Below are positions 23,870 through 32,022 of a stretch of 64,000 bases of DNA, piece after piece. Origin of the DNA: Enterobacter kobei (lineage in GTDB: Bacteria > Pseudomonadota > Gammaproteobacteria > Enterobacterales > Enterobacteriaceae); NCBI RefSeq assembly GCF_018323985.1, contig NZ_AP024590.1, positions 1,240,001 to 1,304,000 on the forward strand. The letters run 5' to 3'. The notes below the pieces were generated by a model that had not been told where the DNA came from, ran no database searches, and saw only the letters and a program-made list of their open reading frames with translations. The position numbers and the translations under genes were made by a program. Each line of letters opens with the position of its first letter. The stretch's first letter is position 1.

Positions 23870-25231
23870 TTACACGGATTCACCGTCACGCCAGGCTTTT
23901 TTCAGCTCCGGCCAGTAACCCTGATTCGCCTCGATCATGTCATCCAGTATGGCCTTCGCATGTTGCATGGTCGGCACGGTACGATTAAGGGTAAAGGCCT
24001 GTAGCGCTTTCTCGTAGCTGCCCTCAATGGTGGCCTCCACCAGCAACTGCTCTGATGCCAGCTGTTGCATTAACAGCGTCTGGTGGAATAACGGCACCGC
24101 GCCCATGCGTACCGGTTCTGGCCCCTGCGAGGTGATATAAGCTGGTACCTCGACCATCGCGTCATACGGCAGATTGGCAATCGCGCCTTTGTTTTCCACA
24201 ATCACCAGATGGCGCTGACGCAGATCGAAGGCCAGTGAGCAGGCCACATCGACGATAAACGCACCGTGCACGCCGACATGAAAGGCATCGGGGAGAATAC
24301 CGGTACGCTGGTACTCTTCGGCTGCGGCAAACAGTTTTTTCTCGCGCCCGTTCATCACTTCATTGGCGCGGGTGATGTTCGGATCCTGATGTTCAACGAT
24401 CTGGTTTGGCATCAGGTAATACTGCAAATACGGGTTCGGCAGGTATTCCGGGAAGTGCTCCATAATCGGCTGGATATTGCGCCAGGTTTTCACCCACGAC
24501 GGATCCGAATGCTGCGGATCGGTTTGCGCCGCATCTTCCGTCAGCAGGCCAAATTTTGCGATATGCCGACGCAGTTCCGGCAGGCGATCTTCGCCATCTA
24601 CCAGTACGCGGGTAAACCAGCCAAAGTGGTTCAGACCAAAATAGTCGACCTCCAGTTTGTGGCGATCGACGCCGAGAATGGCACCCATATTACGCATGGC
24701 GGCGACGGGCATATCGCAGATGTTCAGTACCCGCGCATGAGGACGCAGACGGCGCACCCCTTCGGCCACGATAGCAGCCGGATTAGAGTAGTTGACGATC
24801 CACGCATCTTTGTGGGCATAGCGCTCGGCGAGGTCAATCAGCTCCACCATCGGCAAAATGGTACGCAGACCGTAGGCCAGTCCGCCAGGGCCGCAGGTTT
24901 CCTGACCCACCACGCCGTGACGCAGAGGGATTTTTTCATCCTGCTCGCGCATCTTGTACTGACCGACGCGCATCTGGGCGAAGACAAAGTGCGCACCGCT
25001 GAACGCCACTTCCGGATCGCTGGTAACGGTAAATTTAATGCTCTGGCTGTGGTCGCGGATCACTTTTTCCACCACCGGCGCGATGGTGTTCTGGCGCGTA
25101 GCGTCAATGTCGTAAACGCGGATCTCTGCCAGCGGAAAATCTTCCAGGCGCACCATCAGGCTTTTCACGATGCCAGGGGTATAGGTACTGCCGCCACCGG
25201 CGATAGCTAAAATAAAGGGAGGTTTAAACAT
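23870..25231 (-). CDS. aglB: 6-phospho-alpha-glucosidase (GH4)
   Basis: This 453-residue cytoplasmic enzyme splits phosphorylated alpha-glucosides delivered by the PTS into glucose 6-phosphate and a free sugar. It belongs to glycoside hydrolase family 4, which uses NAD+ and Mn2+ in an oxidation-elimination mechanism. The N-terminus has the dinucleotide fold IAGGGSTYTPG. The diagnostic CDMP motif (NICDMPVAAM near residue 170) is typical of alpha-specific members, where beta-specific ones have CNVP. The metal-binding segment GLNHFGWFTRV lies near 200. AGGAG lies 6 bases before ATG 25231. It is 11 bases downstream of the PTS gene. The symbol is used for the Klebsiella-type aglA/aglB pair; glvA or malH are related names. 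Confidence 0.9.
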   Translation of the reverse strand: MFKPPFILAIAGGGSTYTPGIVKSLMVRLEDFPLAEIRVYDIDATRQNTIAPVVEKVIRDHSQSIKFTVTSDPEVAFSGAHFVFAQMRVGQYKMREQDEKIPLRHGVVGQETCGPGGLAYGLRTILPMVELIDLAERYAHKDAWIVNYSNPAAIVAEGVRRLRPHARVLNICDMPVAAMRNMGAILGVDRHKLEVDYFGLNHFGWFTRVLVDGEDRLPELRRHIAKFGLLTEDAAQTDPQHSDPSWVKTWRNIQPIMEHFPEYLPNPYLQYYLMPNQIVEHQDPNITRANEVMNGREKKLFAAAEEYQRTGILPDAFHVGVHGAFIVDVACSLAFDLRQRHLVIVENKGAIANLPYDAMVEVPAYITSQGPEPVRMGAVPLFHQTLLMQQLASEQLLVEATIEGSYEKALQAFTLNRTVPTMQHAKAILDDMIEANQGYWPELKKAWRDGESV

Positions 25232-25242
25232 GTTTGGCTCCT

Positions 25243-26787
25243 TTAGAGAAACGTCTCAACGGCTTCTCGCATTTTTTTGACATGCAGCCCGTAGACCACC
25301 TGAACGTTATTACCTTGTTTGATGATGCCTTTCGCACCGGTTGCCTTCAGGCGTGGCTCATCAATGATGTCGACATCTTTTACCGTCACCCGCAGACGGG
25401 TGTAGCAGTTGTCGACCACGTCGATATTGTCGCGACCGCCCAAGCCCAGCACGATGGCTTCGCCCAGTCCGCTGTTGTTACCTTTCGCCTGATATTCCTG
25501 CTTGCTGTACAGCCGCGTCTCCTGATCGTCCTCTTCACGTCCCGGCGTTTTCATATCAAAGCGGCGGATCAGGAAGCGGAAAATCACGAAGTAGAGGCAG
25601 AACATGATCAGCCCGACCAGGATATACATCGGCCAGTTAGACTTTTCGGTGCCAAGCGGCAGGTTATAGAGAATGAAATCAATGATGCCGTTCGCGCCGA
25701 TAGCGTGAACGCCCAGCAGATAAAACAGCATCATGCCGATACCGGTAAGCACCGCATGCACCACAAACAGCAGTGGGGCGACGAACAGGAAAGAGAACTC
25801 GATAGGTTCAGTGACGCCCACCAGCAGGGAGGTTAACGCCGCCGGGATCAGAATGGCTTTCGCTGCCGCTTTACGTTCTGGCTTCGCGGTCATGTACATC
25901 GCCAGCGCCGCCGCAGGCAGGCCGAACATTTTGCTGATGCCGCGCGCATCCCAGACGACGGTACTGCTCAGCTGTTTCACCTCCGGACAGGCCATCTCCG
26001 CAAAGTAGATATTACGCGCGCCCTGGTACGTCTGGCCGCACACGTCTGCCGTGCCGCCCAGCTCGGTATACAGGAACGGGGTATAAACCAGATGATGCAG
26101 ACCGGTAGGCACCAGAATGCGCTCAAGGAAGCCATAAATCGCTACGCCAATGGGGCCTGCGCCTTTGATCGCCAGCGCCAGCGTGCTGATCCCGTGCTGG
26201 GCGAAGGGCCAGAGTTCGCTCATGATGACGCCTAATACCATCGATACCGGCAGCATAATGATCGCCACAAAACAGTGGCCGGAGTAGATCGCCATCGCCC
26301 CGGCAAACTGCACGCCGGAATAACGGTTATAGAGATAGCCCGACAGCGCGCCGGTGAGGATCCCGGCAAACACGCCCATCTCCAGCACCTGCACGCCAAG
26401 CACCATGCTTTGACCGGCGGCCTTCATTTGATCGGCCGGGGCCAGCTCGCCCTGCATTTGCAGCGTGACGTTCATGGCGTTGATAAAGACGACAAAGGTG
26501 ACGAGGCCAATCAGCGCGGCGTAGCCTTTATCCCGCGCCGCAAGTCCTACCGGGATCCCTACCGCAAAGACCAGCGCCAGGTTCACCAGCACCGAGACGG
26601 CAGACTTTGCGATCAGCTGTCCGATGTTCTGGATAAGCGGATGGCCGAGAAAAGGCACATAGTCGGCCAGATTCCCGTTACCGAACACATTGCCAAATGC
26701 GATAAACAGACCCACAATTGGCAGGATAAGTACCGGACCATAAAGCGATTTACCGAAATTCTGTAGGGCATTAACGGCTCTTTTCAT
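25243..26787 (-). CDS. aglA: PTS alpha-glucoside permease, EIICB components
   Basis: This 514-residue inner-membrane protein phosphorylates and imports an alpha-glucoside. The EIIC domain fills residues 1 to about 420 with repeated hydrophobic segments and the HHLVYTPFLY and GVTEPIEFSFLF motifs of the glucose/maltose/glucoside EIIC family. The EIIB domain has its phosphocysteine at about residue 461 (VDNCYTRLRV). No EIIA domain is fused, so Crr (EIIA-Glc) probably serves it. ATG at 26787 was chosen because upstream residues are unlike the family start. It leads the GH4 gene in a two-gene operon. Likely substrates are maltose, sucrose isomers such as palatinose, or trehalose-like sugars. Confidence 0.9.
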   Translation of the reverse strand: MKRAVNALQNFGKSLYGPVLILPIVGLFIAFGNVFGNGNLADYVPFLGHPLIQNIGQLIAKSAVSVLVNLALVFAVGIPVGLAARDKGYAALIGLVTFVVFINAMNVTLQMQGELAPADQMKAAGQSMVLGVQVLEMGVFAGILTGALSGYLYNRYSGVQFAGAMAIYSGHCFVAIIMLPVSMVLGVIMSELWPFAQHGISTLALAIKGAGPIGVAIYGFLERILVPTGLHHLVYTPFLYTELGGTADVCGQTYQGARNIYFAEMACPEVKQLSSTVVWDARGISKMFGLPAAALAMYMTAKPERKAAAKAILIPAALTSLLVGVTEPIEFSFLFVAPLLFVVHAVLTGIGMMLFYLLGVHAIGANGIIDFILYNLPLGTEKSNWPMYILVGLIMFCLYFVIFRFLIRRFDMKTPGREEDDQETRLYSKQEYQAKGNNSGLGEAIVLGLGGRDNIDVVDNCYTRLRVTVKDVDIIDEPRLKATGAKGIIKQGNNVQVVYGLHVKKMREAVETFL

Positions 26788-26894
26788 AACGTATTCTCTT
26801 ATATGAACCGCGCACAACGGTGCGAAGACAGGATAACGGTAGCAGTCGCAAGCGGTGCTTATCCAGCTATCTTATTGTTTTAAAAACAAATGAC

Positions 26895-26920
26895 GCATAA
26901 CGTAACATGTGACGTTATGC
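26895..26920. promoter_or_regulatory. Near-perfect 26-bp palindrome, candidate operator
   Basis: Twelve of 13 base pairs match around a centre at 26907/26908; the outer arms are GCATAACGT and ACGTTATGC. It lies 108 bases upstream of the PTS gene and about 150 bases upstream of yfhM in the divergent gap. The obvious candidate ligand is the nearby RpiR-type regulator, but a yfhM regulator is possible. Confidence 0.5.
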
Positions 26921-27071
26921 TCTGTGATCCACCTGACAATGGTGCATCAACAGGTGAAAGGCAATTTGCGAGGCGTCTTCCAGAGTCGGAATCTGACTTT
27001 GTATTTCAGCCACTCGCGCATAATAATCAGCGTACCGTCGCGTAACGGGCTTTTGGGGCAAGGGACACAGG

Positions 27072-30000
27072 ATGAAACCGTTAAAATTAGCGGCGCTGTC
27101 AGTCGCATTACTGACAGCGCTCACCGTCGTGGGTTGTGATGACAACGATAAGCCGCAGGCTGCACCGGCCAAAGCGGCAACCACAGCAGAGGCAAAACCC
27201 ACCGCGAAGCCTGATGCGGCGCAGCGGGAAAAGCTGGCGGCGCAAAGCAAGGATAAAGCGTTGACGCTTATCGACGCCTCGGAGGTGCAACTGGATGGTG
27301 CTGCCACTCTGGTGCTGACTTTCTCTGTTCCGCTCGATCCCGACCAGGATTTCGCGCAGAACGTCCATCTTGTTGATAAGAAAAATGGCAAGGTAGATGG
27401 AGCGTGGGAGCTGGCACCCAATCTGAAAGAGCTGCGTTTACGCCACCTGGAGCCGAACCGCGAGCTGGTGGTGTCCGTTGATCGCGGCCTGCTGGCGCTC
27501 AACAAAGCCACCTTCGGCACTGACTACGAGAAAACCCTCACCACCCGCGATATTCAGCCCAGCGTTGGTTTTGCCAGCCGTGGCTCGCTGCTGCCGGGTA
27601 AAGTCGTCGAAGGGCTGCCGGTGATGGCGCTCAATGTTAATAACGTCGACGTGAATTTTTACCGCGTGAAACCCGAGTCGCTGCCCGCTTTCGTCAGCCA
27701 GTGGGAGTACCGTAATTCGCTCTCTAACTGGGAGTCAGACGAACTGCTGAAAATGGCGGATCTGGTGTATACCGGGCGTTTTGACCTCAATCCGGCGCGC
27801 AACACCCGTGAAAAACTGCTGTTGCCGCTCAGCGAAATCAAGCCGTTGCAGCAGGCAGACGTCTACATCGCGGTGATGAATCAGGCCGGGCATTACACCT
27901 ACAGCAATGCCGCCACGCTCTTTACGCTGAGCAACATCGGCGTTTCTGCGCACCGTTATCACAACCGGCTGGATGTCTTCACCCAGAGTCTTGAAAACGG
28001 CGGGGCGCAGCAGGGTATTGAAGTGATGCTGCTCAATGAGAAGGGCCAGACGCTGGCGCAATCATTAAGCGATGACAAGGGCCACGCGACGCTGGAGACT
28101 GACAAAGACGCCGCCCTGCTGCTGGCGCGCAAAGACGGCGAAACCACGCTGCTCGATCTTAAACTCCCGGCGCTGGATCTGGCGGAGTTCGACATCGCGG
28201 GCGCGCCTGGCTACAGCAAACAGTTCTTTATGTTTGGCCCGCGCGATCTCTATCGCCCTGGCGAAACCGTGATCCTTAATGGCCTGCTGCGTGATACCGA
28301 CGGTAAACCGCTGGCCGCACAGCCGGTCAAACTCGAAGTGGTCAAGCCGGACGGCCAGGTGGTGCGTACGCTGGTGAGCCAGCCGCAGGACGGACTGTAT
28401 CAGGTGAATTATGCGCTTGATGCAAACGCACAAACGGGCCTGTGGCACGTGCGTGCCAATACCGGCGACAACCAGTTGATCCAGTGGGACTTCCACGTCG
28501 AAGACTTTATGCCGGAGCGCATGGCGCTGGTGCTGGAAGGCAGTAAAACGCCGCTGGCGATGGCCGACACTGTCGACTTCGGCGTAACCGGTTACTACCT
28601 GTATGGCGCACCGGCGAACGGTAACACGCTACAGGGGCAGCTGTTCCTGCGTCCGCTTCGCGAGGCGGTAAAAGCGTTGCCGGGCTTCCAGTTCGGCAAC
28701 ATCGCGGAAGAGAACCTCTCCCGCAGCCTGGATGAAGTGCAGGCGACGCTGGATGAAAAAGGCCACGGCCAGGTCAGCGTGGAAAGCCAGTGGCAGGAAG
28801 CGCACTCTCCATTGCAGGTGATTTTACAGGCCAGCCTGCTGGAATCCGGTGGTCGTCCGGTAACCCGTCGCGCGGAACAGGCCATCTGGCCTGCAGAGGC
28901 GTTACCGGGTATCCGTCCGCAGTTTGCCGCCAAAGCGGTGTATGACTACCGTACCGACACTACCGTTAATCAGCCGATAGTGGATGAAAACAGCAATGCG
29001 GCCTTCGATATTGTTTACGTCAATGCGGAAGGCGTTAAACAGCCGGTTTCCGGTTTGCAGGTGCGTCTGATCCGCGAACGCCGCGACTACTTCTGGAACT
29101 GGTCCGAGAGTGAAGGCTGGCAGTCGCAGTTCGATCAAAAAGATCTGGTGGAAGGCGAGCAATCGCTGGATCTGCGCGCCGATGAAACGGGCAAGGTGAC
29201 CTTCCCGGTGGAGTGGGGCTCCTATCGTCTCGAAGTGAAAGCGCCTGATGAGACGGTCAGCAGCGTGCGTTTCTGGGCGGGTTACAGCTGGCAGGATAAC
29301 AGCGATGGCGCGGGCGCGGCACGTCCCGATCGCGTCACCATGAAACTTGATAAACCGGCCTATCAGCCTGGCGATACCATTAAGTTACATATTACGGCAC
29401 CGGCCGCGGGTAAAGGCTATGCGATGGTCGAATCTGCCGAAGGCCCGCTGTGGTGGCAGGAGATCGATGTGCCTGCTGACGGTCTGGACCTCGACATCCC
29501 GGTGGATAAAGCCTGGAAACGTCACGATCTGTATCTGAGCACGCTGGTGGTGCGCCCGGGTGATAAATCCCGCTCAGCCACCCCGAAACGTGCGGTCGGG
29601 CTGCTGCATCTGCCGCTGGGTGATGAAAACCGCCGCCTGAGCATCGCGCTGGATAACCCGCCGAAAATGCGTCCGAATCAGGATCTGACGGTCAAAGTGA
29701 AGGCCACGGTGAAAAATGGCGTGGTACCGAAAAAGGTCAATGTTCTGCTTTCCGCCGTTGACAGCGGGGTGCTGAACATTACCGATTATGTTACGCCGGA
29801 TCCGTGGAATGCCTTCTTTGGGCAGAAACGCTACGGTGCAGACATCTACGATATTTACGGACAGGTGATTGAAGGTCAGGGGCGGCTGGCCGCGCTGCGC
29901 TTTGGTGGTGACGGCGATGAGCTTAACCGCGGCGGAAAACCGCCGGTCAACCATGTGACCATTGTTGCTCAACAGGCGCAGCCGGTAACGCTGGATGAAA

Positions 30001-32021
30001 ACGGCGAAGGCACTGTCTCGATGCCGATTGGTGATTTTAACGGCGAACTGCGGCTGATGGCGCAGGCCTGGACGGACGACGATTTTGGCAGCAGTGAAAA
30101 TAAAATTGTCGTCGCCGCGCCGTTAATCGCCGAGCTGAATATGCCGCGCTTTATGGCGAGTGGTGATACCACGCGCCTGACGCTCGATCTCACTAACCTG
30201 ACCGACAAACCGCAAACGCTGAATGTCTCCCTCAATACCAGCGGGCTGATTGGTCTGGAAGGCGCACAGCCGCAACCAGTGAAAATTGCCCCGGGCGCGC
30301 GCTTTACCCTGCACATTCCGGTGCGCGCGAAAGACGGCTTTGGTGACGGTGAAATCAGCGCGCAGATCGCTGGGCTGACGCTGCCGGGTGAAAACTTCCC
30401 GACGCAACAAAAACAGTGGAAGATTGGCGTGCGTCCGGCGTACCCGGCGCAGACGGTCAATACCGGTATGTTGCTCAATCCGGGGCAGAGCTGGAGCGCG
30501 CCGTCATCCAGCCTCAGCGGATTTGCGCCAACCACCCTGCAAGGTCAACTGTTGCTGAGCGGTAAGCCGCCGCTGAATCTGGCTCGCTACATTCAGGAAC
30601 TGCGTGCCTATCCGTATGGCTGCCTGGAGCAAACCGCCAGCGGTCTGTTCCCGTCGCTCTATACCAATGCCGCACAGCTGAAGGCGCTGGGTATTGCCGG
30701 TGACAGCGATGAAAAACGTCGCGCGGCGGTGGATATCGGTATCGCCCGTCTGTTGCAGATGCAGCGTGACGATGGCGGCTTTGCCCTGTGGGATAAAAAT
30801 GGCGCGGAAGAGTTCTGGCTGACCGCCTACGTGACCGACTTCCTGGTCCGTGCCGGACAGCAGGGTTACAGCGTACCGGCCGACGCACTCACTAATGCCA
30901 ATACCCGTCTTCTGCGCTATTTGCAGGATCCGGGCGTGATTGCCGTGCGCTACAGCGAAGACAGCGAGGCCAGCAAATTTGCCGTTCAGGCCTATGCCGG
31001 TCTGGTGCTGGCGCGTCAGCAAAAAGCTCCGCTCGGCGCACTGCGCGAGATCTGGCAGCATCACGATAAGGCTAATTCCGGCCTGCCGTTAATGCAGTTG
31101 GGCGTCGCGCTGAAGCTGATGGGTGATGAAGCCCGCAGCGGTCAGGCGTTTAAACTGGCGCTCACTACTCCGCGCAAAGGGGGCGATCGCTGGACGGGAG
31201 ATTACGGCAGCGCGCTGCGTGATAACGCTCTGATGCTGGCGCTGTTGCAGGAAAACAATCTGCTTAACGACGCGCAGAATCAATTGCTGATGACCCTGTC
31301 TGAACAGGCTTACGGTCAGCGCTGGCTCTCCACTCAGGAGAGTAATGCGCTGTTCCTGGCGGGCAAATCCCTTCAGGATCTGCCGGGTACCTGGCAGGCA
31401 CAAACCTCTCTGGAGGCGGAGGCGCTGCACGGCAATAAATCCCTGACCCGCAACCTGACGGGCGATCAGCTGACGGCACTGCAGGTGACTAACACTGCCG
31501 ATACGCCGCTGTGGCTGCGTCTGGACACCAGCGGCTACCCGGAATATGCGCCGCAACCTTCCTCGAATGTGCTGCACATTGAACGCCGTATTTACGGTAC
31601 TGACGGTCAGGCCACCACCTTCAGCTCGTTGAAAAGCGGCGATCTGGTGCTGGTCGCGCTGGAAGTGAACGCCAGCCAGAATGTACCAGATGCGCTGGTG
31701 GTGGATCTGCTGCCTGCCGGTCTGGAACTGGAAAACCAGAACCTCGCCAGCAGCAGTGCCAGTCTGCAGGACAGCGGCGATGAGATCCGTAACCTGCTAA
31801 ACCAAATGCAGCAAGCGGATATTCAGCACATGGAATTCCGTGACGATCGCTTTGTTGCCGCCGTGGCGGTGAACGAAGGTCAGCCGGTAACGCTGGTCTA
31901 TCTGGCGCGGGCAGTGACGCCGGGTACGTATCAGGTACCGGTGCCGCAGGTGGAATCGATGTATGTGCCGCAGTGGCGGGCAACGGGGGCTGCCAGCGGC
32001 CCGCTGATTGTCACCCCATAA
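27072..32021 (+). CDS. yfhM: Alpha-2-macroglobulin-like lipoprotein YfhM
   Basis: This 1649-residue precursor is a bacterial alpha-2-macroglobulin, thought to trap foreign proteases that enter the periplasm. The signal peptide ends in the lipobox VVGC, with Cys22 as the lipidated residue, followed by DDNDK, whose aspartate would favour inner-membrane retention. A long A/K/T-rich linker follows. The series of MG domains and the bait region precede the thioester motif PYGCLEQT with Cys at residue 1184, close to the E. coli position. The C-terminal receptor-like domain closes the protein. pbpC follows one base after the stop codon; the two are linked in many proteobacteria, where PbpC may repair peptidoglycan at sites of attack. 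The start at 27072 follows AAGGGACACAGG. Confidence 0.95.
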   Translation: MKPLKLAALSVALLTALTVVGCDDNDKPQAAPAKAATTAEAKPTAKPDAAQREKLAAQSKDKALTLIDASEVQLDGAATLVLTFSVPLDPDQDFAQNVHLVDKKNGKVDGAWELAPNLKELRLRHLEPNRELVVSVDRGLLALNKATFGTDYEKTLTTRDIQPSVGFASRGSLLPGKVVEGLPVMALNVNNVDVNFYRVKPESLPAFVSQWEYRNSLSNWESDELLKMADLVYTGRFDLNPARNTREKLLLPLSEIKPLQQADVYIAVMNQAGHYTYSNAATLFTLSNIGVSAHRYHNRLDVFTQSLENGGAQQGIEVMLLNEKGQTLAQSLSDDKGHATLETDKDAALLLARKDGETTLLDLKLPALDLAEFDIAGAPGYSKQFFMFGPRDLYRPGETVILNGLLRDTDGKPLAAQPVKLEVVKPDGQVVRTLVSQPQDGLYQVNYALDANAQTGLWHVRANTGDNQLIQWDFHVEDFMPERMALVLEGSKTPLAMADTVDFGVTGYYLYGAPANGNTLQGQLFLRPLREAVKALPGFQFGNIAEENLSRSLDEVQATLDEKGHGQVSVESQWQEAHSPLQVILQASLLESGGRPVTRRAEQAIWPAEALPGIRPQFAAKAVYDYRTDTTVNQPIVDENSNAAFDIVYVNAEGVKQPVSGLQVRLIRERRDYFWNWSESEGWQSQFDQKDLVEGEQSLDLRADETGKVTFPVEWGSYRLEVKAPDETVSSVRFWAGYSWQDNSDGAGAARPDRVTMKLDKPAYQPGDTIKLHITAPAAGKGYAMVESAEGPLWWQEIDVPADGLDLDIPVDKAWKRHDLYLSTLVVRPGDKSRSATPKRAVGLLHLPLGDENRRLSIALDNPPKMRPNQDLTVKVKATVKNGVVPKKVNVLLSAVDSGVLNITDYVTPDPWNAFFGQKRYGADIYDIYGQVIEGQGRLAALRFGGDGDELNRGGKPPVNHVTIVAQQAQPVTLDENGEGTVSMPIGDFNGELRLMAQAWTDDDFGSSENKIVVAAPLIAELNMPRFMASGDTTRLTLDLTNLTDKPQTLNVSLNTSGLIGLEGAQPQPVKIAPGARFTLHIPVRAKDGFGDGEISAQIAGLTLPGENFPTQQKQWKIGVRPAYPAQTVNTGMLLNPGQSWSAPSSSLSGFAPTTLQGQLLLSGKPPLNLARYIQELRAYPYGCLEQTASGLFPSLYTNAAQLKALGIAGDSDEKRRAAVDIGIARLLQMQRDDGGFALWDKNGAEEFWLTAYVTDFLVRAGQQGYSVPADALTNANTRLLRYLQDPGVIAVRYSEDSEASKFAVQAYAGLVLARQQKAPLGALREIWQHHDKANSGLPLMQLGVALKLMGDEARSGQAFKLALTTPRKGGDRWTGDYGSALRDNALMLALLQENNLLNDAQNQLLMTLSEQAYGQRWLSTQESNALFLAGKSLQDLPGTWQAQTSLEAEALHGNKSLTRNLTGDQLTALQVTNTADTPLWLRLDTSGYPEYAPQPSSNVLHIERRIYGTDGQATTFSSLKSGDLVLVALEVNASQNVPDALVVDLLPAGLELENQNLASSSASLQDSGDEIRNLLNQMQQADIQHMEFRDDRFVAAVAVNEGQPVTLVYLARAVTPGTYQVPVPQVESMYVPQWRATGAASGPLIVTP

Positions 32022-32022
32022 C

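Noticed and set aside
26788..27071. Possible RyfA small RNA between the sugar operon and yfhM
   Set aside because: In E. coli RyfA lies in the sseA-yfhM gap, but I could not recognise its sequence here and the gap has been reorganised.
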